Assembly: GCA_029255685.2 (NCBI GenBank)
Contig: CM055317.2
Location: 22,018,501 to 22,082,500, forward strand
Direction: 5' to 3'
DNA length: 64,000 nt
From: Silene conica
Lineage: Eukaryota > Streptophyta > Magnoliopsida > Caryophyllales > Caryophyllaceae
The notes beneath the pieces were generated by a model, which worked only from the letters and a program-made list of their open reading frames with translations, did not search any database and was not told where the DNA came from. A program made the position numbers and the translations under genes. Below are positions 55,701 to 64,000 of this stretch, one piece after another; position 1 is the first letter of the stretch, and each line of letters opens with the position of its first letter.

Positions 55701-57721
55701 TACTATAAAGCGAGACACAACCTCATACAACGCTGGTTCTCTGATCTTGTCAGGTATTTCCGCTTGAATAATGCTATCAATATAATCAGTAGATAGGTCA
55801 ATCTCTTCTTTTCGTAGCCATAATAAAATATGCGCATGGGGCAGACCTCATTTCTGGAACTCAATGGTGTATACATCTGCGATTTTGTTAATTTCTGATT
55901 AATATTGATGCACTATGAACTTAAAGTAGTAACTTTATTATGCTATAGTTGAGAGTTACCTGCTATTGTCGTTCCAAAGTACCCCCTCCGTCTTTAGGCA
56001 GTGTAGTAGTTGCTTAAGTTTCAACTTAAATACCCGTGCCACAATATCAGGCCTATCCTCTGGCCTCTGACTTGGAATGTATTTTAACATAGCTTCAATC
56101 TCTGGCCACCTAGTATTTGCTGTAAAAGTTATGAATAGATGCGGATTCCCATACCACCTGCAAATTGCCATTGCATCTTGATAGCTTTGGTACATATATC
56201 TTGGGCTCCCTGTGAATGAGGGTGGTAGATAAATTCTTTTTCCGACTGCATGTCCAATTAAGTCTCCTTTCTCTACAGCATCGCATATATTATTTAATAT
56301 ATCACATCTGAATAAGTCTTGATTGTTTCTAATATTTATACCATAGCCTCTCTGTTTCAATTGCACAACAACAATCCACCAAGAATTGTTGAAATAATCT
56401 TCCCCCACATAACAAAATATGGCCTTCCTCTATTGTATTCTGTAGGCGTAGTACTCTCGCATAGTTACATTCTTCCTTCTTGATGACTCGGGCATTTGTT
56501 GGTTTGTATAATACGGTATATCTAAGTGGAAATTGTCCACTCCATATGGAAATAATAGTGGGTACTGTAAGGCCATGTATGAGGGATGAAGTTCACTGAT
56601 GTTTTGTAACCCAGTTGTTCTGTTTCAATTACTATGTCTCTTCCCTTTGTACTTCCATGATCAGGATTCACTATTAGGGCAACTATTTCAGAGGTTGTTG
56701 GGGCGTTGTACACCCTGTTCTTTTTATCTCTTGAACCTAATAATCTAAGTGATAAATGTACGTTTTGGTCCTCCTTGATTCTTTCTTGCGCCATCCGAAA
56801 TACTTGGGTTAGAGGATTTACCTCGTCAAGCATATTCTTGAGTTGTATCAGTATACCTTGGTCTAACTCTGGGCTGCCTTCTTCCCTTCCTACTGTTTTC
56901 TCCCGCATCGATATTTCATTGGAAGTGTCGTAAACATAGAGTTGTGAGTATGCTGGAGGCTCTTCTCCTACTGGTAGTAGTGAACCTATACGATGAAGAA
57001 CTTGTCCACTTATCCTAAAAATATATGGTCCTGGACCTTGATTTACAGACTTGTCTATCCTTGCACCCATAGAAGTGAATGCATAACAGGAGTTGTATAT
57101 TCGGATGTTTTTCTTGAACACATTGGCTTCTGTATCATTACTTGTCATCAGTCTATATAAGAAGTTAGGTGGTGTTTTCATCTTCTTCAAACGAATTTTG
57201 CCATCCCTGCAACACATATTGAATCTTGTAGAACTTTTTGTACTTGACTTCTTTATCCTCTCTTCAAACCACATAATTGCTTCACACTTGGGACACTTAT
57301 ATTCTGGATCCCCCATATAAAAATATTTACTCTCTGAATTTGTGCCACCTAAATATTGAAATCAATTATTGTTAGTTTTATTGTATTTATGTGACTGTGT
57401 GTGAAAATATTTTTTTATAATACACTGTGTTATATGTCAAGGAGATTAATTGTGATTATTCCTCTTCATGGTGTATGTGTGTATTGTTGTTGTGTTATAT
57501 AACTATAAAGATGTGCGTGGAAGCTGGATACCTGTTATCATTGGGTTACTCAGCAGTTTCTTTCTTCTTTTTGTTCCCTGTGGTTGCGTACTCTCGATGC
57601 TGATAGTCGCCGTTCTTTTTCTATGTCCTCTTGTTGCGTCAGTTTGTTGTGAGCTTCTCGTACTGTCCGTCGTTTCACTTTCTCCCTCTCGTCTAGATGT
57701 TTCTGATTTGTGCGTAGACAT
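52735..57721 (-). pseudogene. Helitron Rep/helicase gene, broken
   Basis: The ATG at 57721 starts a first exon to 57532 (MSTHKSETSRREGESE). A 183-bp GT-AG intron leads in frame to exon 2 at 57348 (GGTNSESKYFYMGDPEYKCPK). The N-terminal zinc part CPKC is at ~57285. The frame is lost near 56590, where a one-base loss separates TEQLG from LQNISELHPSYMALQ, and again near 56400. The HUH nuclease region is seen as FITFTANTRWPEI (56100) and GLPHAHILLWL (~55840, after an in-frame TGA). The catalytic-Tyr region KYLFKYIAKG is at ~55310. The Pif1 helicase has Walker A GHGGTGKT (~54190), Walker [10 protein letters not shown] (~53900) and the C-terminal [11 protein letters not shown] (~52850). It nicks and unwinds DNA in rolling-circle transposition. 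This copy is dead. Confidence 0.88.
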
Positions 57722-58320
57722 TGTGGTGCTTGGTTTTTTCTGTGCAGTTACTGGAGCGTTAATTACTCTGATAATTGCTTGAGGAGCTTATGAAGTTTAT
57801 ATGTGTATAAATTGGAGGCTTTTGGCTGTTGTTTGACTTCTAGTAGTAGATGTATTCTGAAACCGATTATGTATCTAATTGATGATGTTTTATGTCTGTC
57901 ACTGTTAATTAAAGTGTTTTTTCCTAATTCTACTAATTTTATTATGTCTGTCACGGTCTTCTATTTGGATTAAGAAATAGCAATTCTTTGTCGTATAGAG
58001 AATTTCCTCTTGAATTTCCTGGAACAAACTAATTCCAATTTCCAACTGATATAATAAACTTCCGTCTTATCGCAAAATTTCCCTCTTTTCTTGGGTTTCA
58101 AATGCAACGTCTTCCCTAATTTCTTCATCTAAGTAACAGTAGTCCCTAATTTCTTCAAATCTATGTAGTAATTGAATTTAATTATAGCATTTTTTTGGTA
58201 ATTCACGTGATTAGATGAAACTTTCTCAGGTAGTAGCAGAGCCAATGTAGATGAGCTAAGCTGCAATTAGCATCAGATCAAGTTGCAAACACTAAAAATG
58301 TGGATATTATAGAAATAAAA
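57722..58320. other. Helitron upstream DNA or flank
   Basis: AT-rich DNA upstream of the helicase start codon. It may contain the promoter and the Helitron 5' end, but no terminus was found. Confidence 0.35.
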
Positions 58321-58329
58321 CAATACCCA

Positions 58330-58880
58330 CGCGAGATTCAATATGCTTCTCAGGTAATCCTTCCTCAACAGCATCAACATCACCTACTTCCCCTATTGAC
58401 AATCGATCTGGTAAGATAGCAAAATGATCAACAATTATGATTCAGAGAGGAAAAGTATACTAAAATCTCTTCCTTGTGACACTCAGGAACATGGGTGGCA
58501 GCCTAATTTGTCGCAACATTTTCATGCTTCAATAAAATGGAGTAATTTTTACCTTATACTTCATTATCGGCCATTTTAAAGGGTTTTTTTGCTTGATTAT
58601 TGTGTGCAGATTCAACATCTTGAACCCCCAGCCTTTTAAGCGGAGATTTTCCCTTATTGTCCACTTTGGAGGTAGAAGCCTCATTATCCTTTTGCTCCTC
58701 TTGTTCCTTCATTAATTCTGATAATTTTGGAGTAGGTGATAGTTCAACAGCTTTTTATTCTCTAAAGTCTAGCGACTTCTTAAGCAACGTCAGAGCTCTT
58801 ACCATTGGCTCGACGTCAAGGCTCGTGGCTGTAATGGCTTGTCTTAAACGCGCAATAACGGTGGTATGTGTTAGTTATTT
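58330..58880 (-). pseudogene. Unrecognised gene fragment, minus strand
   Basis: Two coding-like blocks are visible on the minus strand. One, around 58870-58600, reads IARLRQAITATSLDVEPMV, RALTLLKKSLDFRE, a stop, then LSPTPKLSELMKEQEEQ and KGKSPLKRLGVQDVE. A second, around 58430-58330, reads DHFAILPDRLSIGEVGDVDA and EEGLPEKHIESRVG. Codon content is far better than random AT-rich DNA. I do not know the protein. It is a broken host-gene fragment, perhaps captured by the Helitron. Confidence 0.4.
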
Positions 58881-59968
58881 GATTTTTATTAGTACCAGAT
58901 TCATGATTTTCTGTTAGGTGTGCTGAAGAATTAATGCAGTAAGCTTAAATAGAAGTAGAGTCAGAATATTTTAACGAACGATTTTTGATTTTTAGCGGAA
59001 TACATTGTCTTAATTACATGAGGTGATATGAGAAACAATCGATTGAAATAGAGCGTGACGTGGATGATTATCGTAATTCTCAAGCTGTATGAAGAATGCG
59101 CCTTTTTTACTTATCTATTGAAATTTTTCATGGGGCAGACTTTTGAGGAAAATTTTATGATAGTGTCCATGTTTGTTGTCAGGTTATTTGGATTGTTGTC
59201 GGAGTATGATTAGAACTTCACTCCATTGGTTGTTGACATAAACAGACCTTAAATGAATCACCCTGGAAGCATGGACATCTGAAGCATGGACATCGACATG
59301 GACAGATCCTTTACCGAATACCATGGTGAGCGTCTCAGCGATGTCAATCACCCTGGAAGCTGCTGATAAGGTATTAGTTAATTAATTTGTTAATTATCAT
59401 TCAAATTCTCTATTCTTTTGGGTTAATCACCATCACCATATTTACTGATTTTGAGGTGACGATTTTTTGAGCATGGTCAAGTTGGTTAGTTGGGTTGTCA
59501 AATTCATGATAATACTAATAACCATAGACATCTATGAGCATGATAATATTAATATAGTCATAAGCAAAAGTTCTTCTGTTATTATGATGTACTGGGAATA
59601 TAAAATCAAATTCAATTAAGTATGTTGCACAAACAACAACCAAAAAAAAAATTATACTAATAACCGTAGAAATTTAAACGTACGATAATAAAAAATCTAA
59701 TTCAATTAACTAAGCTAGTCTTATTTCCCTTAAAGTTGTTGTACTAATCTTTACTACTTCAAAGGCCCCTTAAAACACCTTGGGTCTCCACCTTGGATCT
59801 CCTGTAAAATTTGGAAGTCACATAATAGTTAGTAGGTATATACACTTGGATATCAGTAATAATTACGATATTAGTATAGTAATAATTAATCTTTACCTAT
59901 TTCTTTGGTTTCATTGTGTAATTGCATTTTTTTGGTTTTGGCCTGTTGTTGTGTGCTGGAGGCTTCAA
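58881..59968. other. Intergenic DNA left of the CACTA element
   Basis: No gene recognised. A short repeated phrase ATCACCCTGGAAGC occurs at 59258 and 59348, and GCATGGACATC occurs twice near 59270-59290. The Helitron 5' end may lie here or further left. Confidence 0.4.
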
Positions 59969-59991
59969 CACTACAAAAAAAGCGCGATATA

Positions 59992-60410
59992 CTGACGGAA
60001 TTCCTGACGGAATTTTACTTCCGTCAGTTTTTTTCAACTGTCTGACGGATTCCTGACGGAAGAAATTCCTGACGGAAATTCCGTCACAAGCCGTCATATA
60101 AATGTGGCGCGTTGACCAAAGTCAATGGCGATAAAAATTACTGACAGAAAATCCGTCAGAATTCGTCAGATTATATTGGCGCGTTGACCAAGTCAATGAC
60201 GGTAAAGGTATCTGACGGAAATTCCGTCAGTTATATGGTTTAGTGACGGAAATTCCGTCAGAAGTTCATTCCATTGACGGAAAATCCGTCAGAAGTCTGT
60301 GACGGAAATTCCGTCAGAAATCCTTGTTAGTGACGGAAAATCCGTCAGAAAATAGTGACGGAAATTCCGTCAGATGTTTGCATTAGTGACGGATTTTCCG
60401 TCAGGATTGT
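59992..60410. repeat. CACTA subterminal repeats, first cluster
   Basis: A dozen or so copies of TGACGGAAATTCCGTCAG or TGACGGAAAATCCGTCAG in tandem-like spacing. Each is an inverted repeat of CTGACGGA. Such arrays are the binding sites for CACTA accessory proteins and can fold into hairpins. Confidence 0.9.
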
Positions 60411-61320
60411 TTTGGACAGATTTTTGTTTTATTGGACATATAAACAATATTTATAATGAAAGAGCAAAATATATATAAACAATAATAAATAAATTGTACA
60501 AAGCTATATTTATAGAATGAACAAAAAAAATAAATAAATTGTACATAAATTAATCGAATGAAGCAAATAAACAAACAATAACTACATACTATTTACGAGT
60601 ATCATTTCTTTAATGTTAGAATTTGTAATAAACATGCATGTAGTAATTAGGAGGGTGCTATTTTGTGAAGATTAATGAAGAATTTATTGGATATGATCGA
60701 AAAGGACGACGACAATAATATGCTATGAGATTATTTGGTTTTAAATTTAAATGAGAATATGCTGGTTAAAAGGAGAACGATTATGGAAAATATTACATAT
60801 GCTACACTATTCATGTATATATGTGGGGTATGTACGTAAGGGCTTTAATAATTTGTAATTTAATAATCTCTCCGTCGTCTCGTCATTCAATAGTTTACAT
60901 TTACTTCAATAGTTTACATTTACTTTATTATTAGCTTAATTACAGTCGCCTTGAATTGAATCTCTCTGTCTCATTCATATACTTGTTAAATTAAAAACAC
61001 AGAAGATCAACACTGAATTGAAATAATTGAAATCAATTTAATAGAACAAATCAGCTTACAGTTGTGAACACTTCAAACTTGAGAAATCAGCCAACAATGA
61101 ATCTATCGACAATCATCTAATCGAATGAATTGCAGAAATCGAAAAACAGTTTGCGACAAAATAGACGCATATATAAATTTAAGTTGAAATTTAATTTTAC
61201 CTAAAATGTTGACGACAGTTAAGTTGGAAACTTATAATTTGATTATAAAATAGGTAAGATAATAAATAAAAATGCACTGGAAAAGTAGAAAGGTAATTGG
61301 GAACCTGACTATAAAATAGT
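60411..61320. other. AT-rich internal DNA of the CACTA element
   Basis: No gene was seen in this 900-bp stretch. A short direct repeat CAATAGTTTACATTTACTT occurs at 60888-60924. It separates the two subterminal-type repeat clusters. Confidence 0.5.
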
Positions 61321-61324
61321 TGTT

Positions 61325-61500
61325 TGACGGAAAATCCGTCAGTGAAATGCAATACTGACGGAAATTCCGTCAGATATATATGTATTTAGTTTTTCAACTT
61401 TCAAATTTTGAACTTTTGGGAACCCGGTTAAGTACTTATCTGACGGAAAATCCGTCAGTAAAATGCAATACTGACGGAAATTCCGTCAGTAATCCGTCAG
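61325..61500. repeat. CACTA repeats, second internal cluster
   Basis: Four or more TGACGGAAAATCCGTCAG and TGACGGAAATTCCGTCAG palindromes lie just upstream of the C-rich leader at 61540-61680. They may regulate the element's own promoter. Confidence 0.85.
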
Positions 61501-61539
61501 TGTTTTTTTTAATACCCCAGTTTTCTGTCGCGTTATTTT

Positions 61540-61959
61540 TCCCCCAATTCATAAAATCCCCAAATCATAACCCTAAATTTCGTCGCACCCGACACCACAC
61601 CATTCACCACACCCTTCACCACACCCGACACCACCACTCTTGCCACCTTATTTCACTTCCACCACCGTTACCGTCATCTTAAGGTAAACATTCATCCTTC
61701 TCTTTCTTTAGTTTCTGATTTTATGCTCTTTTCTTAATTTTTGAATCAATTAGTTAGTGTTCTAGTGTAATTATATATGTTAATTGACTTAGGATAGAAG
61801 CCTTGCTTGATTTAGGATAGATGCCATAATGTTTGATGAGTTATGTGAATATTTGATTAATTATTTTAAGTTTTGATTAATTATGCTAATTTTGGTTTAA
61901 TTATGCTAATTTTTGATTAAAATTAAAATCTGAAGTTTTCTTTAAGTTGAGTTTCTCAG
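61540..61959 (+). promoter_or_regulatory. CACTA leader and probable intron
   Basis: A C/A-rich stretch (61540-61682) resembles a 5' leader. It is followed by AAG|GTAAAC, a good splice donor, and an AT-rich ~270-bp segment ending TTTCTCAG, a good acceptor, before the coding exon at 61960. The spliced structure is inferred. Confidence 0.4.
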
Positions 61960-62136
61960 CCCACTCCAAATGGAGAGCCTCGAGACGAGTATGAGAACTT
62001 CTACGAGGCTGTTGACGGGTTTGACGAGAAGTCCAGAATGTTCGGCACCGGTTCGATAGGGCCAACAGTTTGGTACGAGCCTCCAGGCAACAAAGGCCGT
62101 CGATCCTGCTCCTACGCACCCACTGAGTACACTCGC

Positions 62137-63477
62137 TGATGCATGCCATTTCTATAGTCTTTTAGACTTCTTTTGCATGCATTTTTATGCTCTTTTGCCA
62201 AACACCTTACTACTTTTAGCCCCGAATTGCCTACTTTGAGCGTTCTTGTATTAATTGCAGGAATATATTCGGAAGTATGTATTCGGAGTCGAAGTTTGTC
62301 CTCAAATTTGCATTTAGGAGGTCAGGAGAAGTGAACCACCCTTTGTATCAAGTCAAGGAAGCGCATTTTTGAAGTCAACGTCCAAGTCAAGCCCAGAACC
62401 AGTCGATCGACCACTCTTGGTCGATAGTAAAAGTCGATCGACCATTTGCCTAGTCGATCGACCACTCTTGGTCGATAGGAAAGTCGATCGACCACTTGCT
62501 CAGTCGATCGACCGATTTCTTTCTCCCGAAGCCCAAATTTGACCTAAGCCCATTAGGTCGTCGAAAGATTATCAGAACATTTTGTTTTTAAGCAGTTTGG
62601 GGAGCTTTCATTAGGGACACTTTTACTTTAATCTTTTATCTTTTTCCTTACTTTTCCTCAGATAAACTTTTAGTCAGTTGTTTTCATTTTATTTTCACCT
62701 TCAAGCTTGTAAGATCTAATCTTCCGGAATTCAGTACTCAACACTTTTTGGATTATTGGTAATTTTATATCTTTGCTCTTACTTTCTTTTGTCTTTATTC
62801 ATCTCTACTGATCTCGCGATCATGATTTTCTCTTTAGTTATTTCTTTCATTTCAATTGTTAATCCCTTTATGCATAGCTAATCCCTTCGACTAGGATATA
62901 GGTGATCCTTTGATGATGTGACGATGTTCGTTTAGGTTTAGACTAGTTCGTGATTGTATGTCTCTGTTGTTAATTGTAGCATTTAATAGCTATTAGTCAA
63001 TTAATGCGCATGATTGATTAGTTGATTTGATAAAACCCCGACCTAAGATCGAAAGCCTGGTGAGGGTTAGATCTGCTACAAACTTTAGAGTGCCCTAGTA
63101 AGTTGCGAGAGCCCGCTAGAAGCATTCTAGGGCGAATAGCGATCCGAGAGGACCTTTTCACTACCCCTTAGACCAATAATTGCGACTGGTCTGCGACCTA
63201 AACCCCTTATCGTTACACAATCATTGGTGAACCGACTATCCTAGTTTTCTCTCCCTTATATTTTTATACTCTTTCCTTACGCTTTTCTTTTCTCCCTTTC
63301 CTTCACTACTTTTAGTTAGTCAAACAACAAACAAAACCCCCCAATTTGGTTACCTTGACAGACTTTAGTTTAGCTTTTAGAATTCTTATCTGTCTCCCTG
63401 TGGATACGATCCCGACTTCCTTACTACATTAGTTAGGCCAGTTGGTTATCTTTGATAGGGTTGCGACAGCCGTGTCA
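62137..63477 (+). mobile_element. Solo LTR, Athila-like, target duplication CTCGC
   Basis: The 1341-bp segment begins TGATGCATGCC and ends GCCGTGTCA. It is flanked by CTCGC at 62132-62136 and 63478-63482. The ends resemble those of the Athila LTR at 7849 (in its own sense TGATACGTGCC and GGGTGTCA). Near the 3' end TGTCTCCCTGTGGATACGA (63389 onward) matches the Athila end region. It contains a cluster of AGTCGATCGACC motifs at 62401-62513. It has no coding part. It split the CACTA exon and is therefore younger than that element. Confidence 0.9.
62401..62513 (+). repeat. AGTCGATCGACC cluster in the solo LTR
   Basis: Five copies of AGTCGATCGACC start at 62401, 62432, 62452, 62482 and 62502. Two diverged half-copies (TTGGTCGATAG) lie between them near 62418 and 62468. 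The pairs 62432/62452 and 62482/62502 are 20 bp apart. The pattern mirrors the 21-bp pairs in the complete Athila element. Confidence 0.85.
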
Positions 63478-63710
63478 CTCGCATTCAACAGGAGTTTGGT
63501 AAGGAGCGCGCCGCGAGAGAGGCTCTTCAGCAACAAGTCAACAACAACAAGAAGGATATGGAACAGCGCATGGCTGAGATGTGGGCACAAATGCAAGCAC
63601 ATTTGCCCCCGAACACCTGTTCAGGTTTTCCCCCTCCTAACAGTAGAGATCGCCCTCCAGACGATGGATTTGGTTTTGGAGGTGACGGTAGTATAGCCCC
63701 CATAGGTTAG

Positions 63711-64000
63711 ATTATGTTTAGGTTTCATGCTAGTTAGCTAGTTGGTGTTAGTTTATGACTTAAGTTAATTAATATGTAGCTAAAGAATTGATCATGTTGA
63801 GCTTTTGTGTGGTAGTTTAAACAAATTATGGACCATTGTATGTTATTTGACTTTATTTATTAAGTACCTTTGGATCCTGATACGCGGCTGATGTGGAAAT
63901 TGGATTCTCGCTTTGCGGTCGACGAGTGTGTTTGTTTGTTGCAGTTTTTGATAATGAACGCGTGAATATATAAAACAATGTTTCAATAACATTGTGGCTG
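63711..64000 (+). other. 3' flank of the CACTA exon
   Basis: AT-rich DNA after the stop codon, probably 3' untranslated region or the next intron of the element. Nothing further could be recognised before the window ends. Confidence 0.4.

Larger units (their letters stand above)
49381..57721 (-). mobile_element. Decayed autonomous-type Helitron, minus strand; right end not resolved
   Basis: On the minus strand the left boundary is a Helitron 3' end: the hairpin CCGTGC-AAC-GCACGG (49394-49408), a short A-rich spacer, then CTAG at 49384-49381, followed by T of the target. The Rep/helicase gene on the same strand is at 52735-57721. The 5' end must lie right of 57721; I could not place a convincing TC end before the CACTA element at 59969. 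The coding part is decayed by several frameshifts and at least one stop. A SINE has inserted inside. Confidence 0.8.
61960..63710 (+). pseudogene. C-terminal exon of a CACTA (Ptta/En/Spm-type) transposon protein, split by a solo LTR
   Basis: Bases 61960-62136 read PTPNGEPRDEYENFYEAVDG, then FDEKSRMFGTGSIG and VWYEPPGNKGRRSC, ending SYAPTEYTR. Bases 63483-63710 continue in the same frame with IQQEFGKERAAREALQQQ, a coiled-coil-like stretch and a Pro/Gly-rich end before TAG. The 1341-bp LTR and its 5-bp duplication lie between. Phrases such as FYEAVDGFDEKSRMFG are typical of the C-terminal region of plant En/Spm proteins. The N-terminal exons and the main TNPD transposase are not visible here, so this copy is probably internally deleted or continues outside the window. 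Confidence 0.65.
59969..64000 (+). mobile_element. CACTA (En/Spm) DNA transposon, 5' part; 3' end outside window
   Basis: The terminus CACTACAAAAAAAGCGCG at 59969 is the classic plant CACTA end. It is followed by many palindromic subterminal repeats TGACGGAAATTCCGTCA and variants (59992-60410), which bind the element's TNPA-like protein. A second cluster lies at 61325-61500. The coding part visible is small (an exon at 61960-63710), so most of the transposase is missing or right of the window. A 3-bp target duplication cannot be checked without the other end. Confidence 0.88.

Noticed and set aside
57722-59968. Several candidate Helitron 5' ends (for example near 57990)
   Set aside because: None gives the required A|TC junction with convincing family-like sequence, so the right boundary was left open.

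Overview
The window is nuclear DNA from a flowering plant. It holds plant-specific transposon families (SIRE and Athila LTR elements, plant L1 LINE, PIF/Harbinger, CACTA, Helitron, Stowaway and tRNA-derived SINEs) and one spliced plant oxidoreductase gene. Repeat styles recall Caryophyllales, but that placement is only a guess. No prokaryotic signature, CRISPR array or rRNA was seen. The region is a transposon nest around one recognisable host gene.

Layout. (1) Bases 1-20685: the 3' half of a SIRE-type Ty1/copia element on +. A solo gypsy-like LTR (16-2299, target duplication AGGTC) sits in its pol region. A nearly new Athila-type Ty3/gypsy element on - (7849-20119, target duplication AAAGA) sits in its 3' LTR. 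(2) 20686-23099: two old copia fragments. (3) 23117-30493: a 7.4-kb L1-type LINE on - with a 17-bp target duplication, inserted in the second copia fragment. (4) 30511-32620: old DNA with a hAT MITE and two copies of a GACGG-type MITE. (5) 32626-36754: a short, incomplete copia element with 411-bp LTRs. (6) 37035-39902: a two-exon Gfo/Idh/MocA oxidoreductase gene on -. (7) 40066-46048: a complete-looking 6.0-kb PIF/Harbinger element with TTA target duplication and three genes on one strand. (8) 46049-49380: a Stowaway MITE, a SINE and plain AT-rich DNA. (9) 49381 to beyond 57721: a decayed Helitron carrying a SINE and possible gene fragments. (10) 59969-64000: the 5' part of a CACTA element, whose last visible exon is split by an Athila-like solo LTR (62137-63477, target duplication CTCGC).

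The most notable observations are two. First, the Harbinger element carries, besides the usual Myb-like protein and DDE transposase, a third spliced gene for a 169-aa protein I do not recognise. All three genes have upstream DNA containing versions of one sequence module: a ~300-bp near-identical duplicated promoter in front of two of them, and a seven-copy 75-bp array in front of the transposase. Second, the Athila element carries thirteen pairs of a 12-bp palindrome-like motif (GGTCGGTCGACC and variants), always with 21 bp between starts. They lie in LTRs, spacer and gag-pol coding sequence. A related 20-bp-spaced set lies in the distant solo LTR.

All coordinates come from reading the sequence by eye. 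LTR identity, family names and ages need alignment to confirm.
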